64,000 nucleotides of DNA from CAXTPV01 sp965276715. GTDB taxonomy: Bacteria; Pseudomonadota; Alphaproteobacteria; Acetobacterales; Acetobacteraceae. Positions 53,701 through 61,362 of the stretch are shown here, in pieces. The stretch is taken from positions 3,596,001-3,660,000 of the forward strand of contig OZ255622.1 in NCBI GenBank assembly GCA_965276715.1. Reading direction: 5' to 3'. The translations under genes and the position numbers were made by a program. The notes below the pieces were generated by a model, which saw only the letters and a list, made by a program, of their open reading frames with translations, was not told where the DNA came from and searched no databases. Positions within the stretch are counted from its first letter, which is position 1. Every line of letters starts with the position of its first letter.

Positions 53701-53779
53701 TCCGAGCGTCCGCGGAGGCATCGTCATGCGTCACACCCGAACGGCCGCGAACATCACGCCGGTCGACTTGCGTCGATGA
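50729..53779 (+). CDS. Exported YncE-type beta-propeller / phosphoesterase fusion
   Basis: A 1016-residue protein with an N-terminal signal (LKIGLLSATLLAGVGVARA). Residues about 60-440 are a seven-bladed YVTN/YncE propeller (repeated FSPD.R.L.V and TLYATNGGANDVAIVPLDG). Residues about 510-960 resemble the phosphoesterase/alkaline-phosphatase superfamily found in acid phosphatases and phospholipase C: IQHVIYIVKENRTFDQILGD, NMFDSGEVSGNGWPWSTEG, MHDHMGNFGTGQY and FVTEDDAQDGGDHMDAHR, with the metal-binding Glu/Asp/His residues. It probably hydrolyses phosphate esters in the periplasm or outside the cell. GGGAG lies upstream of the ATG. A Pho-box-like array supports phosphate control. Confidence 0.87.
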   Translation: MSFGRKMSSLKIGLLSATLLAGVGVARADDGGPDNTGQAPLPTGQLITPSFAHGASFSLFSPAQPEYTAAIGNFPFFHPGGIIASAFSPDRRTLAVVTSGYNVLDDANANLVGNGAEFIALYDVSNPRVPVLTQTLRPLNTFVGLAFSPDASRIYVSGGADDDVIVFSKANGQYAQTSTIDLGHGGYAGLGPNGLPGGIGVGQYPQASGLSVSPDGSLLAIANSLDNSVTLIRTSDGTKLFEYDLRPYNTSGADGVAGGETLYSVALKGNTTLYATSVRDREVVVVDIGGGTPRFVTRIKLPGSPNNLVLNKAQTRLYVSQDNSDTVAVINTEHNRVVEEIDAIAPPGVLADTGNRYTGAATNNVALSPDEKTLYATNGGANDVAIVPLDGPAPHKVAAIVPTGWYPTTVQVSRDGKTMFVFNAKDDPGSNPAKNTSALPHVVDKTVPGGNNFANEYKADQYVFQLQRAGVLVMPVPSSSQYASLTAQVAANNGYTEVDNPADTPVMQFLHQNIQHVIYIVKENRTFDQILGDLNNGANADPSINVFGRAITPNFHRISTQFVTLDNMFDSGEVSGNGWPWSTEGRETDWNEKNIPMNYTFGVDRGDAPYVAEGQDNNVSVAYAGATPAATVAARQAEAAGYDYTANANQYPGGANNMLPGTNDDGAPDGPNDATQQGHIWDAALNAGLSVRNYGFFSDNGHYGLKPTDPGYSAPIEFPYAASVNGQAGARQMWTAAAALIPFTDIYFRGFDNGYPDFWRFEEFHREFKQFERHGNLPNLMLVRYMHDHMGNFGTGQYQAGLGTAEDEQADNDYAVGRTVQMVAHSKEYAGNTLIFVTEDDAQDGGDHMDAHRETAYVVGPYVKKGVVVSTRYSSVSMLRTIEDVLGLRHLNLNTAYQRPMTDVFDMTQGPAWDYRAVASTVLKTTTLLTAMNATRDALVQYAEGPDVLPTHNGAWWAEQTRGFNFADEDRAPTALFNQVIWRGMMGDKPYPSVRGGIVMRHTRTAANITPVDLRR

Positions 53780-53800
53780 CAACATCCGATTGAAGGACTG

Positions 53801-53824
53801 GCGGGGTTCCCGGCGGAGCCCCGC
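53801..53824 (+). terminator. REP-like hairpin E / candidate terminator of the phosphoesterase gene
   Basis: GCGGGGTTCC-CGGC-GGAGCCCCGC pairs 9 of 10 bases and is followed by TATTTTATGG, the nearest thing to a T-run after a hairpin in this window. It lies 22 nt after the phosphoesterase stop. Its CGGGGxT...GGAGCCCCG core relates it to elements B and D. Confidence 0.65.
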
Positions 53825-54012
53825 TATTTTATGGATATCTTGATCGTCGTCGGCGCCCGGTCGAACCCGGCCTAGACGCCGATGCGCGGACGTCCAGATC
53901 GGCGAGCTCCGTTCGTTGCTGGAGGTGGCCCTGCGTGACGACGGCCACCGGGAGCCGATCCATGCGCCGCATCACGCTGCGGTAACGCAAGCTCGCTGAC
54001 CTCACGCCTCGG

Positions 54013-54282
54013 CTAGGCGTCGATGTCGAGACGTGCCGACCCGGCGCTTCCAGGGCCGCGTCCCTTGTTCGCCGAGCCGCTCACCGATGTCGACACCACG
54101 GCGCCCGACGCACTGGTCACGGTCGTGGTGACGGAACCATCCACGTTGGTCGTGGTCACCGTCGTGTCGCTCGAACCTGGCGACAACCCACCGTTGCTCG
54201 GGGCCGCTTCCTTGCCGGGCCCAGCCTGCACGCTGTTCGCCAGCCCGCTTCCTCCGGGACCGATGGAAGAGATGCCGGTCAT
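54013..54282 (-). CDS. Low-complexity Ser/Thr/Gly-rich small protein
   Basis: An 89-residue protein of unknown function. The start at 54282 is fixed by a perfect ribosome site, AAGGAG at 54289-54294 with a 6-nt spacer; a longer frame to 54354 lacks one. The sequence has no signal peptide or membrane helix. It begins MTGISSIGPGGSGLANSV, then has a Pro/Gly/Ser linker and a Thr/Val/Ser repeat (TTVTTTNVDGSVTTTV then SASGAVVSTSVSGS), ending ARLDIDA. The repeat reads like a short beta-strand or amyloid-prone or glycosylatable stretch. Gene reality is supported by the ribosome site and isolated position; function cannot be stated. Confidence 0.6.
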   Translation of the reverse strand: MTGISSIGPGGSGLANSVQAGPGKEAAPSNGGLSPGSSDTTVTTTNVDGSVTTTVTSASGAVVSTSVSGSANKGRGPGSAGSARLDIDA

Positions 54283-54474
54283 GGTGTGCTCCTTCATCGG
54301 GAAGAATACCGCTTCGACCTTACCGAACCCTTTCCAGCCGCCGCGATTGCGCAAGTCGCGGGCTACTGCACACCATGTTTCTCAATGTTTGCAAGTAAGC
54401 CTTCCCCGCATCTATGATCGCCAAACCGTAAACCTCATACCGGCACGGGGCCGGACAGCACGCGGGAGACGACC

Positions 54475-56001
54475 ATGTCAGCGATCTTGACCAAGCCTCT
54501 CGTCTCGATCCGTGGCCGCGAGCTCGACGCCTATCCGTCCGACCACGCCCGGCGCGCCTACCAGCTGCTCGTCGTGGCGATCACAGTCGCGCTGTACTAC
54601 GAACTCTATGTCGGCGGCGGCGTGGCCACGCTCATGCTTGCCCATTTCCACATGTCGTTCGCCTACCTCGTCGTCCTGCTCGCGATCGGCAACCTCGCTG
54701 GCGCCTTCGCCTCGCTGTTCGCGGGCATCTGCGACCGGTTCGGACGCGCGAACCTCATCGTCTACGGCCTGCTCGTCGTGGGCGTGCTGACTGAATTCGC
54801 GATCCCGAACGCGCCCGATCGCATCGTCTACGGGATCGAATACGGGTGCGTCGCCGTCGTCGAGGGTATCATCCTGGTCGCGACCCCCGCGTTGATGCGC
54901 GACTTCTCACCCCAGGTCGGGCGCGCGACCGCAATGGGGATCTGGTCGATCGGGTCGGTCATCGGCAGCCTGCTGGTCAGCCTGACCGTGACGCTGACCC
55001 TCGCCCGATACCAGACTTGGCAAAGCCAGTTCCAAATCGCCGGTGCGATCGGCCTCCTCGTCTTCGGGGTCGCGTTCCTCTTCCTGCGCGAGCTGTCGCC
55101 CCGTCTGCGCGACCAGATCATGGTCAGCCTGCATGATCGCGCGCTCGTCGAGGTTCGTGCACGCAACAGCAAACCGGCCTTCAACCCGAAGGCGTCGTTC
55201 CGCGAGTTGCTGCATCTCGACGTGATCGGTTCCGCCGTCGGGCTTTCGCTTCTCCTTCTGCCCTACTACACGACGATCGCGTTCGGGACGATCTTCTTCG
55301 TCACCATCTTCCACTTCTCGCTGTCGGACGCCAACGCGTTGTTCAACTGGAGCTGGGCGCTCGACGCCGTCGCCTTGATCGTGGCGGGAATCCTCTCCGA
55401 CCGACTGCGCGTACGCAAGCCGTTCATGCTCATCGGCAGCCTCGGTCAAGGGATCGTGCTGGTGCTCCTGCTGCTGCAGATCACCCATCGCGCGAGCTGG
55501 GGTTTCATGGTCTTCATCAGTTGCCTGCAGGCAAGTCTGGGAGCCTTCGCCTACGCCGCCTGGATGGCGAGCTATACCGAGACGCTGGAAGCCCGCAATC
55601 CGGCACTCGTCGCGACGGGCCTCGCGATCTCCGGCTGGATCAATCGCCTGGTGGTGACCGCGGCCTTCCTGGTGATCCCCTATGTCGTCACCACGGTCAC
55701 GCCGCTGATCGAGTCGGGGCCGACGATCGCGGCCTTCGCGCAGGCACGCGCCGCGCATGTGCCACCCTCGCCCACGGTGCTCGCGAACATGGCGCTCTTC
55801 CAGCACGCCCAGGCGGTTTCACCCGGCCAGTGGCAGCTCTGGTGGTGGGTCTGCGCCGCCGGCATGCTCGTCTTCGCCGCCACGATCTTCCTGATGCGCG
55901 GCCGCTGGAGTCCGGCTGCCTCCAGGGCCGACATCGAGGCGCACGACCGTGCGGTCGCGCGCGAGATGGCGCGCCTCGCCTCCGTGCCCGGCGCAGGCTG
56001 A
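54475..56001 (+). CDS. Major facilitator superfamily transporter
   Basis: A 508-residue protein with 12 transmembrane segments. The MFS motif A region is present as GICDRFGRANLIVYG between helices 2 and 3, and a related loop GILSDRLRVRKPFMLIGS lies between helices 8 and 9. An unusually long periplasmic loop lies near residues 410-445 (TVTPLIESGPTIAAFAQARA, then PPSPTVLANM). The basic/acidic tail (ADIEAHDRAVAREMARL) is cytoplasmic. Possible substrates are organic acids or aromatic compounds as in the metabolite:H+ symporters; none can be chosen. GGGAGA precedes the ATG. Confidence 0.85.
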   Translation: MSAILTKPLVSIRGRELDAYPSDHARRAYQLLVVAITVALYYELYVGGGVATLMLAHFHMSFAYLVVLLAIGNLAGAFASLFAGICDRFGRANLIVYGLLVVGVLTEFAIPNAPDRIVYGIEYGCVAVVEGIILVATPALMRDFSPQVGRATAMGIWSIGSVIGSLLVSLTVTLTLARYQTWQSQFQIAGAIGLLVFGVAFLFLRELSPRLRDQIMVSLHDRALVEVRARNSKPAFNPKASFRELLHLDVIGSAVGLSLLLLPYYTTIAFGTIFFVTIFHFSLSDANALFNWSWALDAVALIVAGILSDRLRVRKPFMLIGSLGQGIVLVLLLLQITHRASWGFMVFISCLQASLGAFAYAAWMASYTETLEARNPALVATGLAISGWINRLVVTAAFLVIPYVVTTVTPLIESGPTIAAFAQARAAHVPPSPTVLANMALFQHAQAVSPGQWQLWWWVCAAGMLVFAATIFLMRGRWSPAASRADIEAHDRAVAREMARLASVPGAG

Positions 56002-56062
56002 AGCAGGCCTAGAGCAATATCCGGCCCGATGATAAGGACAGGCCACGCCCTGGCAGGATGGC

Positions 56063-57307
56063 ATGTCGAACACGCGAGCGCCCGATCATGATGACAAGCC
56101 CAGGGCCAGGCCCGGCCGCTTCGATCGCCGCAAGGAGGAAATCCTCATTGCCGCCGGCGGCCTCTTCAACCGGCATGGCCTGCGCGACGCGACGCTCGCC
56201 GTCATCGCCGCCGAGATCGGACTCAATCTCAAGAGTCTGCGCTACTATTTCGAGCGTCGCGAGGATCTCGTCGCCGCGGCCTTCATGCGTTCGATCGACC
56301 TGCACCAGGCCCTCGCGCAGGACGCGATGGCCGAGATCGGCATCGAGGCCCGGATCCGACGCTTCGTGCGCGACTATTTCGAACTCCTCGCCGGCGTCCG
56401 CGCCGGCAGCCGGCCCGAATTCGTCTATTTCGGCGATCTGCGCGCACTGACCGCGCCGCATTCCGAGGTCGTCTGGGCCGCTTATAACCGCATGTTCCGC
56501 TCCGTCGGGCACCTGTTCAGGTCGCCGGGAATCGATTGGGACCGCGCCCGGCTCAACGCCTCGACGCACATGCTGCTGTCGCAATTGCTGTGGTCGGTCG
56601 TCTGGGCCAGCGAGTGCCTGCCACAGGATGCGCCGCGCATCGCCGAGCGCGTCAGCGACATCCTGCTGCACGGCCTCGCCGCCTCGTCGCCAGACCTGTC
56701 CCGTTTCTCGGCGGCGCCCTCGGTGCGAGCCGCCGAGGCGGATCGTCTGTCGCAGGCCTCCTTCCTTCGTACCGCGACCGCGCTGATCAACCGGCTCGGC
56801 TACCGTGGTGCCTCCGTCGACCGGATCTCGGCCGAGCTGAACGTGACCAAGGGCGCCTTCTACCACCACAACGAAACCAGGGACGGCCTCGTCGTTGCCT
56901 GCTTCGAGCACAGCTTCGCCTTGCTGTGCGAGGCACAGGACTCCGCGATCGCAACCGAAACGGATGGTCTCGCGCGCGTCCTCTCCGCCTCCGTCTCCCT
57001 CGTCAACCGCCAGATGCTCGACGAGGGGACGCTGCTGCGCAGCTCCGCGCTGACCGCCATCGGGCCGGACCTGCGCGCCAGCATGGTGAGGCAGATCGCG
57101 CGGCTGACGCTGCGGTTCGAGGACATGCTCAACGACGGACTGATCGACGGCTCGGTCCGGCCTTGCCACGTACGCATCGGTGCCGAAATGATCACCACAA
57201 TGATCAACTCCGCCGAGGAGCTCGGCCGCTGGGTCAAGACGGCCACCGTCGAGAACGCCGCCGAGCTCTACGTCCGGCCGCTGCTGACCGGTCTGCTGGC
57301 GGAATGA
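56063..57307 (+). CDS. Double TetR-domain transcriptional regulator
   Basis: A 414-residue protein made of two TetR units in tandem. The first helix-turn-helix is at about 23-70 (RRKEEILIAAGGLFNRHGLR then IAAEIGLNLKSLRYYFERRED). The second is at about 232-280 (FLRTATALINRLGYRGASVD then ISAELNVTKGAFYHHNETRD). Each is followed by a helical ligand-type domain. A normal TetR protein has one unit of about 200 residues and binds as a dimer, so this chain may act as an internal pseudo-dimer. Its stop overlaps the thioesterase start (ATGA), suggesting lipid-related control. AGGA lies 5 nt upstream of the ATG. Confidence 0.88.
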   Translation: MSNTRAPDHDDKPRARPGRFDRRKEEILIAAGGLFNRHGLRDATLAVIAAEIGLNLKSLRYYFERREDLVAAAFMRSIDLHQALAQDAMAEIGIEARIRRFVRDYFELLAGVRAGSRPEFVYFGDLRALTAPHSEVVWAAYNRMFRSVGHLFRSPGIDWDRARLNASTHMLLSQLLWSVVWASECLPQDAPRIAERVSDILLHGLAASSPDLSRFSAAPSVRAAEADRLSQASFLRTATALINRLGYRGASVDRISAELNVTKGAFYHHNETRDGLVVACFEHSFALLCEAQDSAIATETDGLARVLSASVSLVNRQMLDEGTLLRSSALTAIGPDLRASMVRQIARLTLRFEDMLNDGLIDGSVRPCHVRIGAEMITTMINSAEELGRWVKTATVENAAELYVRPLLTGLLAE

Positions 57308-58182
57308 CCTTCGACGAGCTCCTGGCACTCGAACCCGCCGGCGAAGGCAGGTGGCGTGCGCCCATCCCGCCGCCGACCGACGAGACGCGTCCGTTCGGCG
57401 GCCTGCTGCTCGCGCACGCGGTCGTCGCCGCGTCCGCGGACACCAGTCGCTGCCACGCCCTCCACGCGCTGTTCATCAACGCCGGATCGAAACAGGAACC
57501 GTTCGAGATCCAGGCCGAGCGCACTCGCGACGGCCGCAGCTTCGCCACCCGCCGCGTCGAGATCCGCCAGCACGGGCGGCTGCTGCTCGCGGCCTACAGC
57601 TCGCATCATGACGGCGACGACGGCCCGGAACACCAGACCAGGATGCCCGACCTGCCGCCTCCCGAAACGCTGGAGGATCAGCGCCTGACGCGCGCGCATC
57701 GTGACGAGGCGCGCGGCAGGACGCAGCGGCGCTACCTCGCCGAGACGATGCTCGACGCCCGACCCGTTGCACCGCACGCGACCCGGTGCGACGACATCGG
57801 CCGCGCGATCTGGTTCCGGCCACGCGCGCCGGTCCGCGGCGGCCACGCGATGCACCGGGCCGTGATCGCCTTCGCCTCCGACATGGGATTGGTCCATGTC
57901 GGCCTGCAACGCCACGCAACGATGTCGGGCGCCTTGCAGGCCGCGAGCCTCGACCACGCGATCTGGTTCCATCGCGATGCCGTCGCCGACGACTGGATGC
58001 TCCACGTCCAGCACGCGCCGGTGGCAGCCCACGGCAGGGGACTCTCGCAGGCGACCATCTTCACGCGCGAGGGCCGGCTGGTCGCGCACGTGGCCCAGGA
58101 GTTCCTCGCGCGCCGCAACCCGGGCGTCACGCGAACCGGCCGCCCTCCGCCGCCAGTCGCGCCAGCAGCGGCGACGGCGTGA
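57304..58182 (+). CDS. tesB: Acyl-CoA thioesterase II (TesB-like)
   Basis: A 292-residue double hotdog protein. ETRPFGGLLLAHAVVAASAD, HALHALFINAGSKQEPFEIQ and RDGRSFATRRVEIRQHGR form the first hotdog. In the second, FASDMGLVHVGLQRHATMSG, SLDHAIWFHRD and WMLHVQHAPVAAHGRGLSQA carry the Asp and Gln typical of TesB catalytic sites. It hydrolyses acyl-CoA to free acid and CoA. Its ATG overlaps the regulator stop. The last 56 nt overlap the 3' end of the convergent dehydrogenase gene; the C-terminal Pro/Ala-rich tail lies in that overlap. Confidence 0.9.
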   Translation: MTFDELLALEPAGEGRWRAPIPPPTDETRPFGGLLLAHAVVAASADTSRCHALHALFINAGSKQEPFEIQAERTRDGRSFATRRVEIRQHGRLLLAAYSSHHDGDDGPEHQTRMPDLPPPETLEDQRLTRAHRDEARGRTQRRYLAETMLDARPVAPHATRCDDIGRAIWFRPRAPVRGGHAMHRAVIAFASDMGLVHVGLQRHATMSGALQAASLDHAIWFHRDAVADDWMLHVQHAPVAAHGRGLSQATIFTREGRLVAHVAQEFLARRNPGVTRTGRPPPPVAPAAATA

Positions 58183-59413
58183 AGCACGCCGACGCGGTCC
58201 CCAACCGGGCCGCCTTGCTCACGATCCGGTCGAGCCCGATCTCGCCCGCGTGGAACATCGGGCCGCCCTTGTCCCGCGGCCAGCCGTAGCCGAACAGCCA
58301 GACCACATCGATGTCGGACGCACGCTGTGCGATGCCTTCCTCGAGGATCTTCGCCCCTTCGTTGATCATCGGAAAGATCAGCGTCTCGACGATCTCGGCC
58401 TCCGGCAATCCCGGGCTCTCACCGGTCGACGCCACGTGTTCCGACAGGAGCTTCTCGACCACCGGCGACGGAACCGGGCGGCGCTCCGCGTCATAATCGT
58501 AGTATCCAGCGCCCGTCTTCTGCCCACGCCGGTCCATCTCGCAAAGCGCGTTGCGGATCGGATCACCCTCGGTTTGTCCCTTGCTCCAGCCGATATCGAG
58601 ACCGGCCAGATCCGCCATCTGGAACGGGCCCATCTTGAACCCGAACGCATTGAGGGCGCGGTCGATCTCCCAGGGCAGCAGGCCGCGTCTGAGCAGCGCC
58701 TCCGCCTGGATTTGACGCGGATAGAGCATGCGGTTGCCCACGAATCCCGGACAGACCCGCACCAGCACGGCGATCTTGCCGATCCGTCTGGCAAGGTCCA
58801 TCGCGGTCGCGATCACCGGCTTGGATGTCTTCGCGGCCCGCACGACCTCAACAAGCCTCATCACGTTGGCGGGCGAGAAGAAATGCAGCCCGATCACGAA
58901 TTCGGGGCGCGAGGTCACCGCCGCGATCTGGTCGATATCCAGTCCCGAAGTGTTGGTCGCCAGGATCGCGCCGGCCTTCACGACCTCGTCGAGCTTGGCG
59001 AACACCGTCTTCTTCAGGGGCAGATCCTCGAACACCGCCTCGATCACCAGGTCGCATTCGGCGATGTCCGACATCTCCAGCGTCCCGCTGATCCGCGCGA
59101 CCCGCGCTTCGGCCTCGCCCAGGGAGAAGCGGCCGCGACGCGCGCTGTTCTCGTAGTTCCGCCGAATGGTGGCCAGCCCCCTGTCGAGCGCGTCCTGTCG
59201 TGTCTCGACGATGATCACCGGCATCCCGACATTGGCGAAATTCATCGCGATGCCGCCGCCCATCGTGCCGGCGCCCACGATGCCGACGCGGTGGATCGGC
59301 AGGATCGGCGTGTCCGGCGCCACCTCCGCGACCTCCCAGGCGCGCGCCTGCGCGGTCTCGATATAGGCCTCGACCTCGTGCGAAGCGGCGTTGCCCATGA
59401 TCAATGTTCCCAT
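58127..59413 (-). CDS. 3-hydroxyacyl-CoA dehydrogenase (NAD-binding, stand-alone)
   Basis: A 428-residue enzyme. The Rossmann motif VGIVGAGTMGGGIAM starts at about 43, with VIIVETRQDALDRG after it. DLVIEAVFEDLPLKK and ILATNTSGLDIDQIA are typical, the catalytic His lies in IGLHFFSPANVMRLVEVV, and Glu/Asn residues follow in the usual order. Two C-terminal dimerisation repeats follow (PGFVGNRMLYPRQIQAEALL and FGYGWPRDKGGPMFHAG), as in FadB/FadJ-type enzymes, but the N-terminal crotonase half of those fusions is absent. It oxidises (S)-3-hydroxyacyl-CoA. The start at 59413 is preferred over 59398. It lies 4 nt after the peptide importer ATPase gene. Confidence 0.88.
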   Translation of the reverse strand: MGTLIMGNAASHEVEAYIETAQARAWEVAEVAPDTPILPIHRVGIVGAGTMGGGIAMNFANVGMPVIIVETRQDALDRGLATIRRNYENSARRGRFSLGEAEARVARISGTLEMSDIAECDLVIEAVFEDLPLKKTVFAKLDEVVKAGAILATNTSGLDIDQIAAVTSRPEFVIGLHFFSPANVMRLVEVVRAAKTSKPVIATAMDLARRIGKIAVLVRVCPGFVGNRMLYPRQIQAEALLRRGLLPWEIDRALNAFGFKMGPFQMADLAGLDIGWSKGQTEGDPIRNALCEMDRRGQKTGAGYYDYDAERRPVPSPVVEKLLSEHVASTGESPGLPEAEIVETLIFPMINEGAKILEEGIAQRASDIDVVWLFGYGWPRDKGGPMFHAGEIGLDRIVSKAARLGTASACFTPSPLLARLAAEGGRFA

Positions 59414-59417
59414 CGGC

Positions 59418-60383
59418 TCAGTTGTAGAGATGGCAGGCGACGATGTGGCCGGGTGCCACTTCGCGCGGGCTCGGTGCCACCACGCCGCACTCCGCCATCG
59501 CCGAGGGGCATCGTGGATGCAGACGGCATCCGGCCGGCGGATCGAGCGGGCTCGGCACCTCGCCATGCAGCACCGCGCGGTGACGCCGTGCCTCGACGCT
59601 CCGGTCGGGAACCGGCACGGCCGCGATCAGCGCGCGCGTGTAGGGATGCAGCGGATCGTCGTACAGGCGGCTCTTGGGCGCGATCTCGACGATCTCGCCG
59701 AGATACATCACCGCGATCCGGTCGCTCAGATGGCGCACCACCGCGAGGTCGTGCGCGATGAAGAGGTAGGTCAGCCCGAGCTGCTCGCGGAGTTCCTCGA
59801 GCAGGTTGACGATCTGCGCCTGGATCGAGACGTCGAGCGCCGAGACCGGCTCGTCGCAGACGATCAAGCTGGGGGAGGCCGCCAGCGCGCGCGCCACGCC
59901 GATCCGCTGACGCTGTCCGCCGCTGAACTCGTGCGGATAGCGGCTGGCCATCCTCGGATCGAGGCGCACGGTGCGGAACAGGTCGGCGACCTTCTCGCGT
60001 CGTTCCGCCCGACCCGCCAGGCGATGGACGAGCATCGGCTCGGCCACCGTGTCGCCCACCGTCATGCGCGGATCGAGCGAGCCGAACGGATCCTGGAAGA
60101 TCATCTGCATGCGGCGGCGGACCAGCCGCAGCCTGGCTTCGGGCAGTCGCGTCAGATCCTCGCCCTCGAAGACGACACGCCCGGCGGTGGGCGTGACGAG
60201 GCGCAGGATCGCGCGCCCGAGCGTCGACTTGCCGGAGCCGCTCTCGCCCACCAGGCCCAGCGTCTCGCCGCGCTTGATCCGCAGGTTCACGCGGTCGACC
60301 GCGCGCACCAGGCCCGTCCTCACCGGAAAGTGCACGTCGAGATCCTCGACCTCGACCAGGTTCGCGTCCGCGATTTCAGCCAT
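59418..60383 (-). CDS. Oligo/dipeptide ABC transporter ATP-binding protein OppF-like
   Basis: A 321-residue ATPase with Walker A GESGSGKST at 46-54, Q-loop FQDPFGSLDPRM, signature FSGGQRQ at 153-159, Walker B LIVCDEP at 173-179 and H-loop in FIAHDLAVV. The C-terminal oligopeptide-type domain ends with a cysteine set (GCRLHPRCPSAMAEC then VACHLYN) that in Dpp/Opp ATPases can hold a 4Fe-4S cluster. The start at 60383 overlaps the OppD-like gene by 8 nt; ATG 60389 is close by. Confidence 0.9.
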   Translation of the reverse strand: MAEIADANLVEVEDLDVHFPVRTGLVRAVDRVNLRIKRGETLGLVGESGSGKSTLGRAILRLVTPTAGRVVFEGEDLTRLPEARLRLVRRRMQMIFQDPFGSLDPRMTVGDTVAEPMLVHRLAGRAERREKVADLFRTVRLDPRMASRYPHEFSGGQRQRIGVARALAASPSLIVCDEPVSALDVSIQAQIVNLLEELREQLGLTYLFIAHDLAVVRHLSDRIAVMYLGEIVEIAPKSRLYDDPLHPYTRALIAAVPVPDRSVEARRHRAVLHGEVPSPLDPPAGCRLHPRCPSAMAECGVVAPSPREVAPGHIVACHLYN

Positions 60384-61362
60384 GCACATCGCGGATGCAT
60401 GCGGCGAGGTGACCGTCGCCGACCGGACGCAACGGGGGCACATCGGCGCGGCACGCGTCGATCGCCGACCGGCAACGCGGATGGAAGGCGCAGCCGGGCG
60501 GTAGATGAAGCGGATCCGGCGGCTGGCCCTCGATCGGGACCAGCTTCTCCGCCAGTGGCCGATCCAGTCGCGGCACCGAATGCATCAGACCGATCGTGTA
60601 CGGATGCCTGGGCTGCGCGTAGAGCATGTCGGCGGATGCCGACTCGACGATCCGCCCCGCGTACATCACGTGCACACGGTTGGCGTAGCGCGCGACCAGA
60701 CCGAGATTGTGGGTGATCAGCAGCAGCGCGGTCCGATGCTCCTCCACCTGCGCGCTCAACAGATCGAGAAGCTGCGCCTGGATGGTCACGTCGAGCGCCG
60801 TCGTCGGCTCGTCGGCGATGACGAGATCGGGCGCGCAGCCCATCGCCATCGCGATCATCGCGCGCTGGCGCATGCCGCCGCTGAACTGGTGCGGATAGGC
60901 CTCGGCGCGCCGATGCGGATCGGCGATGTTGACGGACGCCAGCAGCTCGATGCTGCGTGCGCGCGACGCGCGGGCGTCGAGATGCCGGTGCAGCGCCAGC
61001 GGCTCGGCCACCTGCCGCCCGATCGTGTGCACCGGGTTGAGGCTCGTCATCGGCTCCTGGAAGATCATCGCAATGCGGTCGCCGCGCAGCGCCCGCATCT
61101 CGGCTTGCGCGAGCTTGAGCACGTCACGCCCATCGAACAGGATTTCGCCGTGCGTGATCCGGCCGGGAGGATCCGGGATCAAGCGGAGGATCGCGAGCGC
61201 GGTCGCACTCTTGCCGCAGCCGCTCTCGCCGACCAACGCCGTGATCTCGCCCCGACCCATCTCGAACGACGCATCCCGCACGGCAGGAATGACGCCGTCA
61301 CTGGTCCGGAACTCGACGGCGAGGTTGCGAACGGACAGGAGCGCCGTCCGGCCGTTCGTCAC
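60376..61362 (-). CDS. Oligo/dipeptide ABC transporter ATP-binding protein OppD-like
   Basis: A 328-residue ATPase with Walker A GESGCGKSA at 45-53, Q-loop FQEPMTSLNPV, signature FSGGMRQ at 160-166, Walker B LVIADEP at 180-186 and H-loop LITHNLGLV. The C-terminal cysteines (GCAFHPRC, then DAC and AAC) match the oligo_HPY domain. The start is a GTG overlapping the permease stop (GTGA); longer frames run through the permease gene and are ruled out. The Walker A ends KSA rather than the usual KST/KSV, a tolerated variant seen in OppD proteins. Confidence 0.9.
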   Translation of the reverse strand: MTNGRTALLSVRNLAVEFRTSDGVIPAVRDASFEMGRGEITALVGESGCGKSATALAILRLIPDPPGRITHGEILFDGRDVLKLAQAEMRALRGDRIAMIFQEPMTSLNPVHTIGRQVAEPLALHRHLDARASRARSIELLASVNIADPHRRAEAYPHQFSGGMRQRAMIAMAMGCAPDLVIADEPTTALDVTIQAQLLDLLSAQVEEHRTALLLITHNLGLVARYANRVHVMYAGRIVESASADMLYAQPRHPYTIGLMHSVPRLDRPLAEKLVPIEGQPPDPLHLPPGCAFHPRCRSAIDACRADVPPLRPVGDGHLAACIRDVHG

